From: Brachycybe producta
Lineage: Eukaryota > Arthropoda > Diplopoda > Playtdesmida > Andrognathidae
Assembly: GCA_036925085.1 (NCBI GenBank)
Contig: JAUPFP010000041.1
Span: 876,001 to 940,000, forward strand
DNA length: 64,000 bases
Reading direction: 5' to 3'
Both the position numbers and the translations under genes were made by a program. Below the pieces are notes generated by a model, which had not been told where the DNA came from, searched no databases, and was given only the letters and a program-made list of their open reading frames with translations. Below, in pieces: positions 51,679-63,613 of this stretch (positions are counted from its first letter, which is position 1; every line of letters begins with the position of its first letter).

Positions 51679-53256
51679 TTACACAACAGTTCTGTTCACA
51701 CAGAATAAGCCTATTTTTTTAGTTAATGACCTTTGACATAGGTCGAACAAATTAACATGATTTAAAAAAAATATAAAATAAATTAACCATTGAATATTGC
51801 AACCATGAGACCTCTTACAGGTACGACCAATCAAGAAGTGGTTTGCAACTTGAAATATTCTTCAAAGAATCAAAATTTAGTATGAAAAAATGGTTAGCCT
51901 CTATGTAGGAAATTAGAAGTTATGGGCTATACGTGACAGCTAATCGAAAAAATACCCTCAAAAATGAAATGGTTAGATTCGAATCATACCTTGGTAACGC
52001 TTGAAAATGCCTTCATTTCCTAGAAAGTACCTTCAAATTCACACAGGTCTGGTAGACTGGGTATGCGCCAAGAAGTTGCAAGAGTTGCATGTGCCATGAC
52101 TCCATGAGACATGCTCAATTCACAATTTCACAGGTTCCAAAATTACTCAAATAACCGTAGCAATCAAAAGACAGTTCGAATTGCCATAAAAATATGTTAA
52201 AACCTGAAGAACATATTAAAGAATGCACACTATTTTTCTTAAAACTGAAAGATGTTCCTGAAGGATGGAATCGTAGTTAGCAAAATGGACCTTTTTGAAG
52301 TCAATGACCTTCAACGTAGGTCATGTGACGTATAATTCAAAAGGGTGTAAAATTAAAAAAAAACCCCTTGGACTATTGTAACCTGGCCACGGCGATTACA
52401 GCATTCGAGAAGCGTCTGCAACTTCAATTATTTTTCAAAATTACCATGTTTTTGGACACCCAAAATTTCACTTAACATTGCGTCATGCAGCACGTGCAAA
52501 GCCCTTTTGGTTTAGGCTCATAATAAGGAATGTTGAGGGAATTTAAAAGCGATTTCAGGCTGAGCCGGATGAATATTAAAATTATTATAGGACTAAATCC
52601 TCAAATCCTAAAGTTTCATAATCTAAATTATGTTGGAGATCCCAGATCCCAGGGATTACATTCCCTACATCTATAATTTATAAATAATAATATGCATTTC
52701 ATTTGAAGGATTATATGTATGTCAGTACGTCCGTCACACTTGTTTAATGTAATTTTTAAACTTTTTAAAAAAAAAAACCAAGGACCACAATTAGTAAACC
52801 TCTAGTAATCCCGTATAAGGGCTGACCACTAGGATAATTAGGGAGGTTTTTTTTTTGCTAGGAACCAAACATAGTACTGATCTTTTTTTCTTTCCCCCAA
52901 GGGTTGTAAGACAATGAAATTCTCTTCTCGAGGAAGCAGTGAATGAGAATAATTTTGTTTTGTGGGATTGACAAATTGTATATTAATTTTGTTTTTAATA
53001 TAATTATGTGCATGTATGGTGTTGCTCCTTGACAATGCTTTATGCGGCACTTGGACTTTTATGTCCCTCTGCCTATTGGCCCATTGGGCTGATAGCAGAG
53101 TACTTTTTGTAATTGTAATTATCTGATAGATCCAAAAAAAAAAAAAGTATACATATTTAAACTTAAAGATTATTTGGAATTTTTTTAAATTAAAACACAG
53201 TACAATTCCTATTCCTGGGGACAACATAAATGGCATGAATGCCGTTGTGTTCCCAT
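51679..53256. other. Non-coding stretch
   Basis: No gene recognised. AGCCGGATGAATATT and a CCCAGATCCCAGGGATTACA patch near 52560-52660 are the only unusual strings. AT-rich. Confidence 0.45.
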
Positions 53257-53666
53257 CTGGGACGATTCTAAATGGGGGGACAACGCCGATGGTTGGAGGT
53301 TGAGGCTAGCACTAGCAGTGACGTGACGATACTATTTATATTTATAAAAATAAATAAACACACGAGCAGTTAAATAGCACATAGCATATGCGTTTGGAGA
53401 GCAAACAAAATGGTAAACACCGTAAACAATGGATTTTAATTCAAGAAATAGTTTATTTTAAATTAGCAGCGTTTTCATCTCATCGCCCCATTTGGAAATT
53501 CTTTTTTGTGATCCTTTCAGCTTCTGTAATCGGCTACAATTATTGCATAATTTTTTTTTTTTTTTTTGCTGTTTAACCTCTCATTTGTTTATACTTGCAC
53601 TACTTCCACATCACCGCTAGCCTCCACCTCCAACCCTTGATGTCGTCCCAGTTAGAATCGTCCCAG
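53257..53666. mobile_element. Fold-back element (CTGGGACGATTCTAA ends)
   Basis: The left end CTGGGACGATTCTAAATGGG then GACAACGCCGATGGTTGGAG and GTTGAGGCTAGC is matched on the right by GCTAGCCTCCACCTCCAACC, CTTGATGTCGTCCCAG and TTAGAATCGTCCCAG. Arms of about 55 bp. No clear TSD. Non-coding, DNA-transposon-like. Confidence 0.65.
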
Positions 53667-53909
53667 CTGGATTATAAACAGTAGAAAGAAAATAAAGGGT
53701 CATCACGAACAGATTTAGCAAGTGGTTCCACCCCCGCCCCCCATAGAAAGGTAACACAAGGTATATAGTGGGTTGCACCTGTCCAAACCACTTAGAGGTC
53801 AACCTTGCTCCACCTTATGGTTAACCACGTACCCCTCCCATTCACCACATGATGCACAACGTGCCACAGCCTTTTTTTTTTTTAGCCAAAAACAGAATAA
53901 AAAACCTGA

Positions 53910-53949
<40 letters not shown>

Positions 53950-54481
53950 TGTTCGGCATGTGTGATGCAGTGATTTCTCGCACGGACCTCGAGGCACCTA
54001 ACGTCGGTTGCCATGCCAACTGGCCGCCAACGTTCCTCGAGGCCAACCGAGGCAAACTAAGAGAGAGAAAGAAAGAAAGAAGAAAAAAAACGACAATTCA
54101 AAGCCGCCCAGTTTTATTTATAAGGTTGCAATCATTATTATGATATATATTCTATTCAATGTTTTGTATCTATGCAACGCACGCTCTTTTCTGCCTCTCA
54201 AACGTTGCTCGAGATATTTCAGGCATAACCTCACTATAATGCCAAAAATTGACAACGCCCTGTTCCTCCACAATACAACAACAACCACCACCTATTTCTA
54301 TTTATGCAATTATTTCGTTCACTTTTTTTCTTTGTATGTGTGTGTGTATGTTTACCTTCGAGCAATATTTATGAATCGACCTCGTATCTGTTTTTGGAAC
54401 CGCAAAATACATGTCATATATTCGACTGGAGAGTCCAAGTAGCCACTTTGCCTCGAGGTGTCCAGAGACAACTCCAAGAGA

Positions 54482-54519
<38 letters not shown>

Positions 54520-55710
54520 CTATCGGTTTTTCTATGGCAATTCCCATCCAATACACTGATGAGCACCTTTTTTCCTCGAGGCTCCTTCAGTCCTTCCTCT
54601 CGATCATTTCAAAATACTTTACTAGAAATAAAAAAAAAAGAAATAACAATATTTCATTTAATCGTATATATCTCGAATATTGGCACACAAAACGAATATT
54701 GCAATCGATAAATAACAATAATCAAAAAGATTTGTTTCAAAATTGAACAAATTCATTTTAGAATTTCTTGCGAACCAGAACCGACATCCTAATCATCAAC
54801 CCTAATCTGCTACCAAAACGTTTATAAAGCGTAGAGCAAGCTAAAGAAAGCTTTTAAAATTGAATATTTTACACATTGAATTCATCTGCACAATTAAAAC
54901 TTCGGACGATTTTTAGTAACATTATTTAATCAAGTGTTTAGATGAAAAAAAAAAAAAAATTGTTAAGAACTAAGATGGTTTTAAAGTTTTAAAAGTCGCC
55001 TTGTATTATTTCAGGTGCAAAATGAAGAGAAACTTGAACACCTTTTAGAAACTAGAAGGGTAACAGCGCGCATTCACTTAAGGGCATTCAAACTCACATA
55101 AAAAGCCTATTTCGAGTTTGAAAATGACCCAACTTTAAGTAGACGACGCTTAGTAGACGATATTTTTTTAAATTTTTTGTCTTTATAAAAAGTTTATTTT
55201 GAAAGATATAAACATGACTATACCTTTAAGTAATTGAGCTGCGTTTCAACTTTCTAAAAAAAAACTTTCCAGTTTCTAAAAGACGTGAATAATCAAGAGT
55301 CCCGAAAATGAGCTGTTCCTAAAAACTATCTTAGATAAGTTATTAATTAATATTAGAAACGACTTTTAATTTAAAAATTGTTTTTAGAAATCAATAAATT
55401 TTAATTCTAAACCAATTTCTGACATTTTTGTTTTGTAAACAACAGATTATGCTACATTACAAGTATTGTGTAACTATTTATTAAATCAAATGGAAAAGAC
55501 CTATACGAGGAGGAGCGAGCGCACTTCAAATGTTTTTCGAATCTTTCAACACAAATAAAGCAATAAAGCAAAATTGAAAAGTGTTTTTAGAAAAAAACAA
55601 AGAGTAAATAAATAAATCACTTTTATTATTTGGTGTAATTTAATGTTGATATCGTCTAACAAAATTTCTTCTCTTATTTTGGTGTACAAATCTCAATATT
55701 GAGATTTTTT
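53667..55710. other. Non-coding stretch with CT microsatellites
   Basis: (CT)n at 53913-53946 and 54484-54515. The word CCTCGAGG occurs repeatedly (about 53990, 54036, 54453, 54574), partly palindromic. Apparent frames on these tracts are Ser/Leu repeats. About 55020-55310 is a copy of the AACTAGAAGGGTAAC family. Confidence 0.45.
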
Positions 55711-56141
55711 TCAGTGTTGGTACAAATTACTTTTTAAAGTAATTAATTGCAATTACTTATTACATCAGTGAAAAATTATTTAATTACAATTTTAATCACT
55801 AAATCTTAAAAAAAGAAGAAATTAATTACAATTTTAATCACTCAATTTTTAAAAAAAGAAATTAATTACAATTAAGCTTACTAAATATTTCCAACGTATT
55901 TGAATTATTTTCAAATTACAAATTGGATAAAAGAGAGTGAAATGCAAAAAACTTCCAAGTAAATTGAGAACAGTATAAGTTTCAAATAGAAAACAAAAAT
56001 AATTTTAAAAAGTAATTAAACAATAATTCAAAACAATTGCATTTTTCAGTAGAAAAAGGTAATAAATTACAAACTTTAAAAGAAGTATAACGTGGTGAAT
56101 TACTAACTAATACTTGAAAAAGTAATTACTTCCCAACACAG
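55711..56141. mobile_element. hAT MITE (CAGTGTTGG..AAAGTAATTA)
   Basis: The left end CAGTGTTGGTACAAATTACT and the right end AAAAAGTAATTACTTCCCAA then CACAG. 8-bp duplication GATTTTTT (55703-55710, 56142-56149), low-complexity but exact. The body repeats AATTAATTACAATTTTAATC and CACTAAAT. Confidence 0.75.
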
Positions 56142-56886
56142 GATTTTTTATTAACCACGTCCCGTGGTTCCAAAGGACTAGATGGAAGACTTTATAAGAA
56201 TGGTCATAACCCCATAAAAAAAGTTTGGAAACCACAGCCTTAAATGATTCCTTTACTCTTCTAGTTCGCAAAATACAGAATAACCAGAGTTTCATTTCAT
56301 CTATTCGCATGATTTTTTTTTAAAAAAAAATAATTATTTCAAATCACAAAAACTAACTGAAGTTAGAAAAATTTAATTACTCCAGAGCAGTATGAAAAAC
56401 AAGCATCAAGTTCAAAAATCAACCTTTCATTTTAATCATGATAAATCATCATCTCATCAAAGCAATCACGCAATAAGAACAAAATGTAAATTAAAATAAT
56501 GTTCCTGATTGTAATTTCACAATTTTTGAAGAAAACTCTTAAAAAATGTCAAATAATTTCTAACGAGAGAGAAAGATGGAGAGAAAGAGAGAGACAAAAA
56601 AAAAGACCCATTATAAAAATTATTCATAGCCTTAAATGATAAAATGTATTTTCTAGTCAAGAGCTTTTATTCTATGCAAATGAATTTGATGCTCAGAATG
56701 GCCACAAGCATTTTGTGCCGTTACGCAAACGTAATGTTCATCAATTTCTTCTTTTTTTTTTTTTTGTCTTCTAAATTTTTTTTCTTGTGTTTTAAGGACT
56801 CATTTCAATTTACTGGTAGTGGAGTCACTTTTTTTATATTTCTAAAGGAATATATATATAACTATAGTAATATCACTCCACTACTT

Positions 56887-56917
<31 letters not shown>

Positions 56918-58025
56918 ATTCTTCTCCGTGTACAATTTTATACCTTACCACATATGACTCGAGGGGGTCGAAGAAGAATTGTTTAATTAAAAACAAAATG
57001 GCAAAGTCTCTTTCCACGACCCCCCCCCCCCCCCCCCCCCGCATCCTTTCCACTTTTCATCCCATTTTTTTTAGCATTTATAATACACCTTCCATCCACC
57101 CACCCACCCACCCACCACCATCAAATCCAATCTGAAATGCTCGTATAAAATTATATATCAAGTAAACTCAGAATGAAACAAAACTTTTTTTTTTTTGTTT
57201 CTAAAAAAAAAGTTTGAAAAAAACTTTTTTTTCGTTTGTGCCTCATTTGATTTTATTTCCTTCCACCTCAGCTCTCTTCATCTAATGACTTATTTGAGGA
57301 CTCATTGAAAGCAGCAAATAATAAGTCAATGATGATGATGAGGATGATGATGATGATGATGGCTTTTTAATTATAACATTTTTTTTTGGTTCTTTTTCAT
57401 TTGCTTTGCTACTAATTAAAATTTTATAAGAACATTATTATTAAACTGAAAATTTGTTGATCTCGTTTTTCTCTATAAAAACGAGTTTGTGCTTCTATCT
57501 TTAAAAAAAATGAGCATTACCCGACTCGATCGAGAGAGGCTATAAAAGTAACTGGTTACTTGTAACTTAAATATCATGCATTGAACAAAAAAGAACTAAT
57601 ACAGTTATCGGTGCATTTAATTAGAATTTTTAAAAATGTATGCCAACTCTCTGCGAGTAGCCATTTAAAAGTCTGTGACAGACGGACAAAGAATTTAAGA
57701 TGATTTATATAAACGGCTGATTTTCGAGCTTGGGGATTATTTTGCCTTTCAGGGGAAAAAATAAGAGAAAGCCATTTTTGTGGGGTTTTTCCCCAATGTT
57801 TATATTTTTTCAAATAATCGTTTTATGGACAAAATGTTTTTTTTTTTTTTTAAAAAATATCGTCTGCTTAAAGTTGGGTCATAAAAAGCTTATTTTGAAA
57901 GATATCAATGTGTAATTACTAATTATCCTTAAGTGATTGAGCTAACTTTCTAGTTTGTAAAACATGATTCAAGTTTCTCTTTGTTGTTGCACATGAGAAC
58001 AGAATGAGAGTAGTACTGTTTAAAC
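56142..58025. other. Non-coding stretch with simple repeats
   Basis: (CT)n at 56885-56914, poly-C at about 57020-57040, (CCCA)n near 57095-57117, (GAT)n at 57328-57360. A segment near 57880-57990 belongs to the GATATCAATGTG..TTAAGTGATTGAGC..CTAGTTT family. The frame 56644-57135 is low-complexity. No gene. Confidence 0.45.
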
Positions 58026-58420
58026 CAAGCATGTCAAACTCAAAAGCTAACACGGGCCAAATAAACAAAAAACACCAAAAACTTCAATTTTATAGAAACA
58101 CAGATTTACGTGTATTTCGAAAAGTACAGACTTATAAAAAAAAAGTACAAGGACCACGGTGAAATTAATGTTTTCTTAATAAAAATAAAAATTGACTTTA
58201 TTATTAATATTTTAAATTAAAATACTAAATCAATATTTTGTCAATAGTTTTCTATATTATATTTAAGTAATTAACATAATATTTTGAGATTATTAACTTA
58301 ATAAATTGAATTCGATAGATTGTTTGTTTGCCCTTCACAGGGGGGCTCTGCAGAACACGTTTAATATTTAAATGCATTTAAATTATCAGGTGTGTATTCT
58401 ATGTATAAGGCTCAGAACAT
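58026..58420. repeat. Composite of repeat fragments
   Basis: AAGCATGTCAAACTCAAAAG (58025) is a tip of the 2891-3223 family. From about 58170 to 58400 lies an inverted partial copy of 47241-47822, with a AATTGACTTTATTATTAATA block and TAATATTTAAATGCATTTAA. Confidence 0.55.
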
Positions 58421-59009
58421 GGGCGGACCGAGCCATGGTTACCTGTTGAGGCGTAAGGTGATTTCCTAAGCACAACTGCCCACTTACTGGCACTTAGTGG
58501 CTCACTTTGCCCAACATTATCTGAAGTGATTCATTTACTCTTCTAGTTTCCAAATCACTTTCCATTCCTGCTTGAAGAGATCATAACCCCAAGGAATGTT
58601 TTGTTGCAATATTAATTGTCTTACCGAATGATTGCCAAAATAATTTTTAAAATAAAGTGATTAAAATCATAAAAATATTAAATAATTAAGTCACTTTTCT
58701 GAGTCACTGAAGTACATTATTTTAAATTTCAAATAACAAAAGTCTAAACCTCTACTCAGTACCCAACACTGTCACCTCACGTTTCCATAATTATTTAATC
58801 GATTGCACTTATTCACTATTCATAGTCAACTCAAAACAACCTTCCAATCAACTCAGTGGCGTAGCTAGGCTTGGTTGCGCCCCCCCCCCCTCAGGCCGCT
58901 TCAAACTTTGCGCTCCCTTTACCTCCCCCAAGAGGTCTGGGGGCGCAGACCCCGACTTTTTTTAAGAATTATTAAATCAAATTTGTCCATTTTTTCGACC
59001 ATTCCTCCC

Positions 59010-59192
59010 CAGTGCCGGATTAAGGTGGGTGTTATTGATGCTGCAGCATTAGGCCGATTCCTGAAATAGGCCCAGATGAAAACAGACGACGACGTTAAAC
59101 AGTTTACTTAGTAATTTAACTGCGTTTTTTGCAATATCTTGGTGATTCTTGCACTGCTGCATCAGGCCCAATTTCGTCTTAATCCGGCTCTG
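59010..59192. mobile_element. hAT MITE (CAGTGCCGGATTAAGG) nested in 58854-60128
   Basis: 183 bp, ends CAGTGCCGGATTAAGG and CTTAATCCGGCTCTG, perfect 8-bp duplication TTCCTCCC (59002-59009, 59193-59200). Inner GCATTAGGCC / GCATCAGGCCC. Same family as 9544-9739. Confidence 0.85.
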
Positions 59193-59339
59193 TTCCTCCC
59201 ATTGAACAAATTAGGGAACAGTTGGAACAATGAACTAATTTGATTTAATAATTCTTAAAAAAAGTCGTGGTGTGTGCCTCCCAGACCCCCTGCAACAACT
59301 TAATTTTACTAAACCAAATCTTCGGACTGTTCCTACTAT

Positions 59340-59930
59340 TTTTCTGACTGGTTCATTTGCAATGAATTTTAGAATTTAAATTTTTGAGGAACCATAGTTA
59401 CACTTCAACTAAATCCACTCTGAACGGCATAACTTTTTAAGCGTGCAGTGCACACTAGAATTGAAAACATCCCTGCCTTCCGGTCTTCCCTGTGAATTCA
59501 TGGCATCCACATCCAACATTCCCGCTGGTCTAGTTCACTTGCAATGAATTTTCGAAGTTATATAAATATTCCAACCCCATGAATATTTTCAAAAAATGAA
59601 AGTCTTCTAGATGCCCTGAAAAGCACTGAAATGAAATCAGGAGGAACCCAACAGACTTCGGAGGACCACAAAAACCCAAAAATTCAAAGAATGCAAATTG
59701 CAATGAATTTTCGAAGTTAAAATTCCATGAGAAACATAGTTACACTTCTACTACGCCCCCTCTAAATGGCGTAACTTTTGAAGCGTACAGTGAACACTAG
59801 AATTCAATAGAACTGAATTGATAGAATGGAATCGATGCATTCCCAGAGAAGTCTGGAATGCATCGATTCCAACAGTTCCATACCCACTCGTCTGGTTCAC
59901 TTGCAGACCATTCATCAAAATAGCAACCCC
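59340..59930 (+). repeat. Second locus of the about 184-bp tandem repeat
   Basis: GCAATGAATTTT recurs at about 59358, 59544 and 59700, with TTACACTTCAACTAAATCCA / TTACACTTCTACTACGCCCC, TTTGAAGCGTACAGTGAAC and the header TAGATGCCCTGAAAAGCACT. Compare 44060-44660. Confidence 0.65.
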
Positions 59931-60411
59931 TAAAGAAATTTCTATGGACAATAAACGAAATGAAAGTCGATTTATTTTCGAAAATAATTGAATAAATTAA
60001 GCGAGTGATTCAGAATCACTTATTTAATTTATTAAATTATTTTTGAAAATACATCGACTTTCATTTCGTTTTGTGCCCCCCCCCCCACCCGCAGTTGCGG
60101 GTCTTGCGGTTTCCTAGTTACGCCCCTGAATCAACTCCAGAGCGACCTGCCAAGTAGGATAATTCAAACATCAAACCCATAGTACACTGATATGAATAAT
60201 ACATGCATTTGAACATCAGCATCTGGGTAGACTTTGTTTTTTTTTATTGTCAATCTCTGTCGTTTGGTGGCGCATCTATCTCAAAAAAGTTTATTTACAT
60301 GAAGTCAGTTGATTTTTATTTTTTAAATTATATTAATGACTTATTTTTAATTTTAAAAATTATTTTAGCAATCGTTGGGTAAGACTTGACAATATCAATA
60401 TTTTGACAAGG

Positions 60412-60412
<1 letters not shown>

Positions 60413-60458
<46 letters not shown>

Positions 60459-60500
60459 TAATTATATATATTTATTATATATTTATTATATATATATTTA

Positions 60501-60573
<73 letters not shown>

Positions 60574-60645
60574 TATATACATATATATATATAAACATAT
60601 ATATATATAGACATATGTATATATATATATATACATATGTGTTAC
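60413..60645. repeat. (AT)n microsatellite, about 230 bp
   Basis: Nearly uninterrupted TA dinucleotides with TATTTATTA and CATATA variants. It begins inside the tip of the TTAA element (58566-60411). The Tyr-Ile repeat frames on both strands are artefacts. Confidence 0.9.
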
Positions 60646-60959
60646 ACTTGTGTTAAACTTGATGGATTCGCCTGAAATGTTCACCATAAACAGATCATCT
60701 TTTATTACAAACTTTCTACTAAACAGAATTTTTTTTCTTAAATAGGTAAAAATTAAAAAAATTAAAAACTGGAAAATGGCCGTTTCATAATTATAGACGC
60801 ACTAATGAACTTTTCACTTTAATTATTGTGACAAAATAACATTCGGACCACAACAGTAACATTAAAATTTATAAGGTATATGACTGTCCTGATGTTTTAG
60901 ACCTTAAAACATTGTTTTCTACATACTTTAAACTAGATTTATAAACACATTTACAGAAA

Positions 60960-61190
60960 TTCCACTACGAAGCAGCTAAAATGGCACTTTTCAGCTTTGA
61001 TATTGTAACATAAACATGACAATCTGCTTAATTACCACGTACGATGATGTCCTAAGTTTTCTACAAGATTTAAGTCTGGGGGACACGCCGGTCATTCAAG
61101 AGTTGTGATATTTTGGTTCCGTAACCATTTCTTCATTAGACTATTGGAGGAAATTGGGGCGTTTTCTTGCTGAAATAGTAAGCTAATGCT
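60960..61190 (-). pseudogene. Tc1-like transposase fragment, left arm
   Basis: Minus-strand counterpart of the fragment at 61540-61800: words for FQQENAPISSN, NEEMVTEPKYHNS-like frameshifted sequence and a CCGGCGTGTCC / DLN region are recognisable only by alignment to the right arm. Several stops. Confidence 0.55.
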
Positions 61191-61539
61191 ATGGAATCGA
61201 TGTCTTTATGGTAGTACATACCCTTGTAACAATGTCTGATATCCACTGATATTTTTTTTGGTTGAAATAAAGGCTGAGCCTGCTTTTTTAAAACTAAGCT
61301 GTAATATGTATATTGTGGTTTTCTCCTCACATCTTTCTAATATGAAGAAAATAATAAAAACCATCAGAATCATCTTGGATGAATTTTTTCCAATGGTGGT
61401 GGGAGCCTGACAATATGCGAAGTGTTTAGCACCTTTGGAATGAGGAGCTTTGCCTTTATTTCAACCAAAACAAATATCAGTGATTATCAGACATTGTTAC
61501 GAGAGTATGTACTGCCATAAAACATCGATTCGATAACAT

Positions 61540-61800
61540 TAGCTTAGTATTCCAGCAAGAAAATGCCCTAGTTTCCTCCAATAACCTAATGAAGGAATGG
61601 TTACGGAACCAAAATATCACCACTCTCGAATGGCCGGCGTGTCCACGGACTTAAATCTTGTAGAAAACTTTTGGGACATCATTCTACGTGATTATTAAGC
61701 AGATTACCATGATTATACTGCAATATCAAAGCTGAAAAGTGCCATTTTAGCTGCTTCGGGACAGAATGTCTGTAAATGTGTTTATAACTCTAGTTTAAAG
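61540..61800 (+). pseudogene. Tc1-like transposase fragment, right arm
   Basis: The plus strand reads FQQENALVSSNNLMKEWLRN then QNITTLEWPACP, followed by a stop where Tc1 proteins have the DLNPIEN block, then LVENFWDIILRDY and KLKSAILAA. This corresponds to the QQDNAP...WPAQSPDLNPIEN...W region of Tc1 transposases. Stops and frameshifts make it dead. The left arm holds a similar copy on the minus strand (about 60960-61190). Confidence 0.7.
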
Positions 61801-62066
61801 TATGTAGAAAACAATGTTTTAAGGTCTAAAACATAAGGACAGTCATATACCTTATAAATTTTAATGTTACTGTTGTGTTCCGAATGTTATTTTGTCACGA
61901 TAATTAATTAAAGTGAAAAGTTCATTAGTGCGTCTATAATTATAAAACAGCCATTTTCCAGTTTTTAATTTTTTTAATTTTTACCTTTTTAAGAAAAAAA
62001 TTTCTGCTATATGGTTATTCATTATTTGAGAGGCATTATTAAGGGCTTAGAAACTCCTGTGTTAAG

Positions 62067-62334
62067 CAGGGCCGTGTGGTAGATTTTCTCAGTATGTTGC
62101 AAGTCTACGAAAAGCCGCCCCTTAAACTGCTGGGGGGGGGGGGGTCATTGAAAATGTTTCAATTTGATGATGCTTATCGGGTAGATAAAATAACGATAGA
62201 AGTGTGTTGCAAAGCTATTAAGATAATAATAAATAACTAAAAATAATTGTATTTTCATTTCACTGCTTATGACGCCCCCTTATGGTGCTGGCTGATGCGG
62301 TCGCCTCTCTGCATCATAGCACGGCACGGCCCTG
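62067..62334. mobile_element. hAT MITE (CAGGGCCGTGTGGTAG)
   Basis: The left end CAGGGCCGTGTGGTAG and the right end CACGGCACGGCCCTG. Perfect 8-bp duplication GTGTTAAG (62059-62066, 62335-62342). Poly-G at 62132-62143 lies inside. Non-coding. Confidence 0.85.
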
Positions 62335-62377
62335 GTGTTAAGTGAAATTTGAAATGTGTAAAAACATAAGTTTACAT

Positions 62378-62780
62378 CAGTGGTTCCCAAACTTTTTTTT
62401 GCACGCAGCACACTTATTTTTACCTGGAGGAGATTGATTCATAGCGATGTGTGTGTGGTGGTGGAGGTTGGAGGGGGTGGTTAGTGTCAGACACCCATTT
62501 GGTTGTGATTCGGAATAAATATTAATTTTCTTATCCTGCGTGAAAAAAATATTCTCGTATATTGAAATTCACTGGAAGCGTAGTAGGATAGATTCTTTAG
62601 GAACTTTGAGATATCTAAAAGTCTATTTCCGTGAGTGCAGTGAAGAATTTTTTTAAAAAAAAAAATCTCATAACAGTACTGGTGAGCAAAGCGAGTCAGA
62701 AAAAATAGCAGAATTTTCTAATGTCATGTAAAATAGTGGGTCACGCACTTTTATTTTCACTACTAGGGTGTCCCCAAACA
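62378..62780 (+). repeat. hAT-like tip (CAGTGGTTCCCAAACTTTTT), truncated
   Basis: CAGTGGTTCCCAAACTTTTT followed by GCACGCAGCACACTTATTTT is a widespread hAT MITE tip. The matching right tip is absent; GTGTCCCCAAAC near 62770 is a poor candidate. Confidence 0.5.
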
Positions 62781-63184
62781 TCCTTACCAGTGCCCTGTTT
62801 CTCAAAAATACAAGTCTTGTAATACAAGTGAGATCTACAGAACCCTGATCAGGACATGTATCGATAATTCACAATGTTATTACGAATTAACAATTCATAA
62901 TGACAAATTGTGAATTTGTAATGTATGTTTTTTTACAGTGCTTCATAAAATTTATAAAAGGATTGTATTTTTGAGAAACAGGACCCATTGTGGCTAAAAA
63001 AAATGTAGAAAGCCCCACCTGCCACGTGCCTCTCGAATTATGAAAATGTGAGGTGACAACATTTGCCACTTAATTGAGGGGTTGACTTTTGTTTTTATAA
63101 AACTAAAATGTTTCTGGCGACTCACGAAAAGTCACTTTTTAATGACTTTATATTTTAAAGATTATTTTGGCAACCATTAAGTAA
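62781..63184. repeat. Left part of a TTAA-family repeat, diverged
   Basis: CTCTCGAATTATGAAAATGT then GAGGTGACAACATTTGCCAC matches the interior of 35875-36513; TATTTTAAAGATTATTTTGG and CAACCATTAAGTAA lead into the PIF/Harbinger-like insertion at 63185. The right part continues at 63614-63665 with AAGTCTTGAAAATATTTTAA. Confidence 0.5.
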
Positions 63185-63613
63185 AGTCGGGTTTTCATGG
63201 AGTCGTGAATTGGGCGAGAGCACTACAGGTAGGCTAGCAGTAGTAATCAATACCCTCATTTGAACAAATGGTCGTGGAAGTGGGTGGTTGTACACGACCT
63301 TGAAAAGTGGAGTCGTGCTCAATCCAACCTGCCGGAGTGACAACGACCGCTTCAGTCGTTAAATCGGCATAATTCGTTAATCAATAGTTCACAAACGATT
63401 TTTCGCAGCTTCTCGTTCTGCCAGTTGAACAACTACTCGCGAGAAAACGTTTGGCGACTGCAATGTTGGAGAAATGGTCGTTGGAGAACTCCGTGTGAAT
63501 TGGTCCTAACCTCCGTGTGAATGGTCGTGAACTCCGGTGTTGAATAAGCAAGAAGTGTGACATGCGCATTATTAGGCGTGTTCTTACCCAATTCACGATT
63601 CTGTGACCCGGAT
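63185..63613 (-). mobile_element. TWA-flanked PIF/Harbinger-like element, copy B
   Basis: A 429-bp relative of 30194-30574 in the opposite orientation, with TAA on both sides (63182-63184, 63614-63616). It inserted into a TTAA-family repeat at the site that reads GGTAAGTCTTGAC in intact copies, which confirms the 3-bp duplication. It contains tandem end-like motifs on the minus strand (ATTCACACGGAGG, ATTCACACGGAGT). The MAEREAAK frame of copy A is broken here. Confidence 0.85.

Larger units (their letters stand above)
58854..60128. mobile_element. hAT element with nested MITE and satellite-like block
   Basis: The left end CAGTGGCGTAGCTAGGCTTG and the right end CCTAGTTACGCCCCTG. Perfect 8-bp duplication AATCAACT (58846-58853, 60129-60136). 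It contains a nested hAT (59010-59192), the 170-190-bp repeats shared with 44060-44660, and a pair of inverted ATTTTCGAAAATAATT/AATTATTTTTGAAAAT words near 59970-60050. No transposase frame. Confidence 0.9.
58566..60411. mobile_element. TTAA-family MITE interrupted by a hAT
   Basis: The left part starts CTTGAAGAGATCATAACCCC and has ATTGTCTTACCGAATGATTG. The right part resumes after 60136 with ATCTCTGTCGTTTGGTGGCG, GCAATCGTTGGGTAAGACTT and GACAATATCAATATTTTGAC. The hAT at 58854-60128 splits it. The right tip is lost in the AT microsatellite that starts at about 60413. Confidence 0.65.
60724..62006. mobile_element. Fold-back Tc1-like element, about 1.28 kb
   Basis: Two arms of about 550 bp, 60724-61280 and about 61445-62006, are reverse complements with scattered differences. 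Outer tips CAGAATTTTTTTTCTTAAAT and AAGAAAAAAATTTCTG. Each arm carries a Tc1-like transposase C-terminal third. The middle (61285-61440) is single copy. Flanking TA is plausible on both sides but not exact. Confidence 0.8.

Noticed and set aside
51241-51686. Overlapping frames up to 108 aa on both strands
   Set aside because: They result from the inverted CAACTTGGTTGCC words of a palindromic element.
54302-54746. Ser/Leu and Arg/Glu repeat frames
   Set aside because: Explained by the (CT)n microsatellite at 54484-54515.
60395-60687. Tyr/Ile repeat open frames on both strands
   Set aside because: They are translations of the (AT)n microsatellite.
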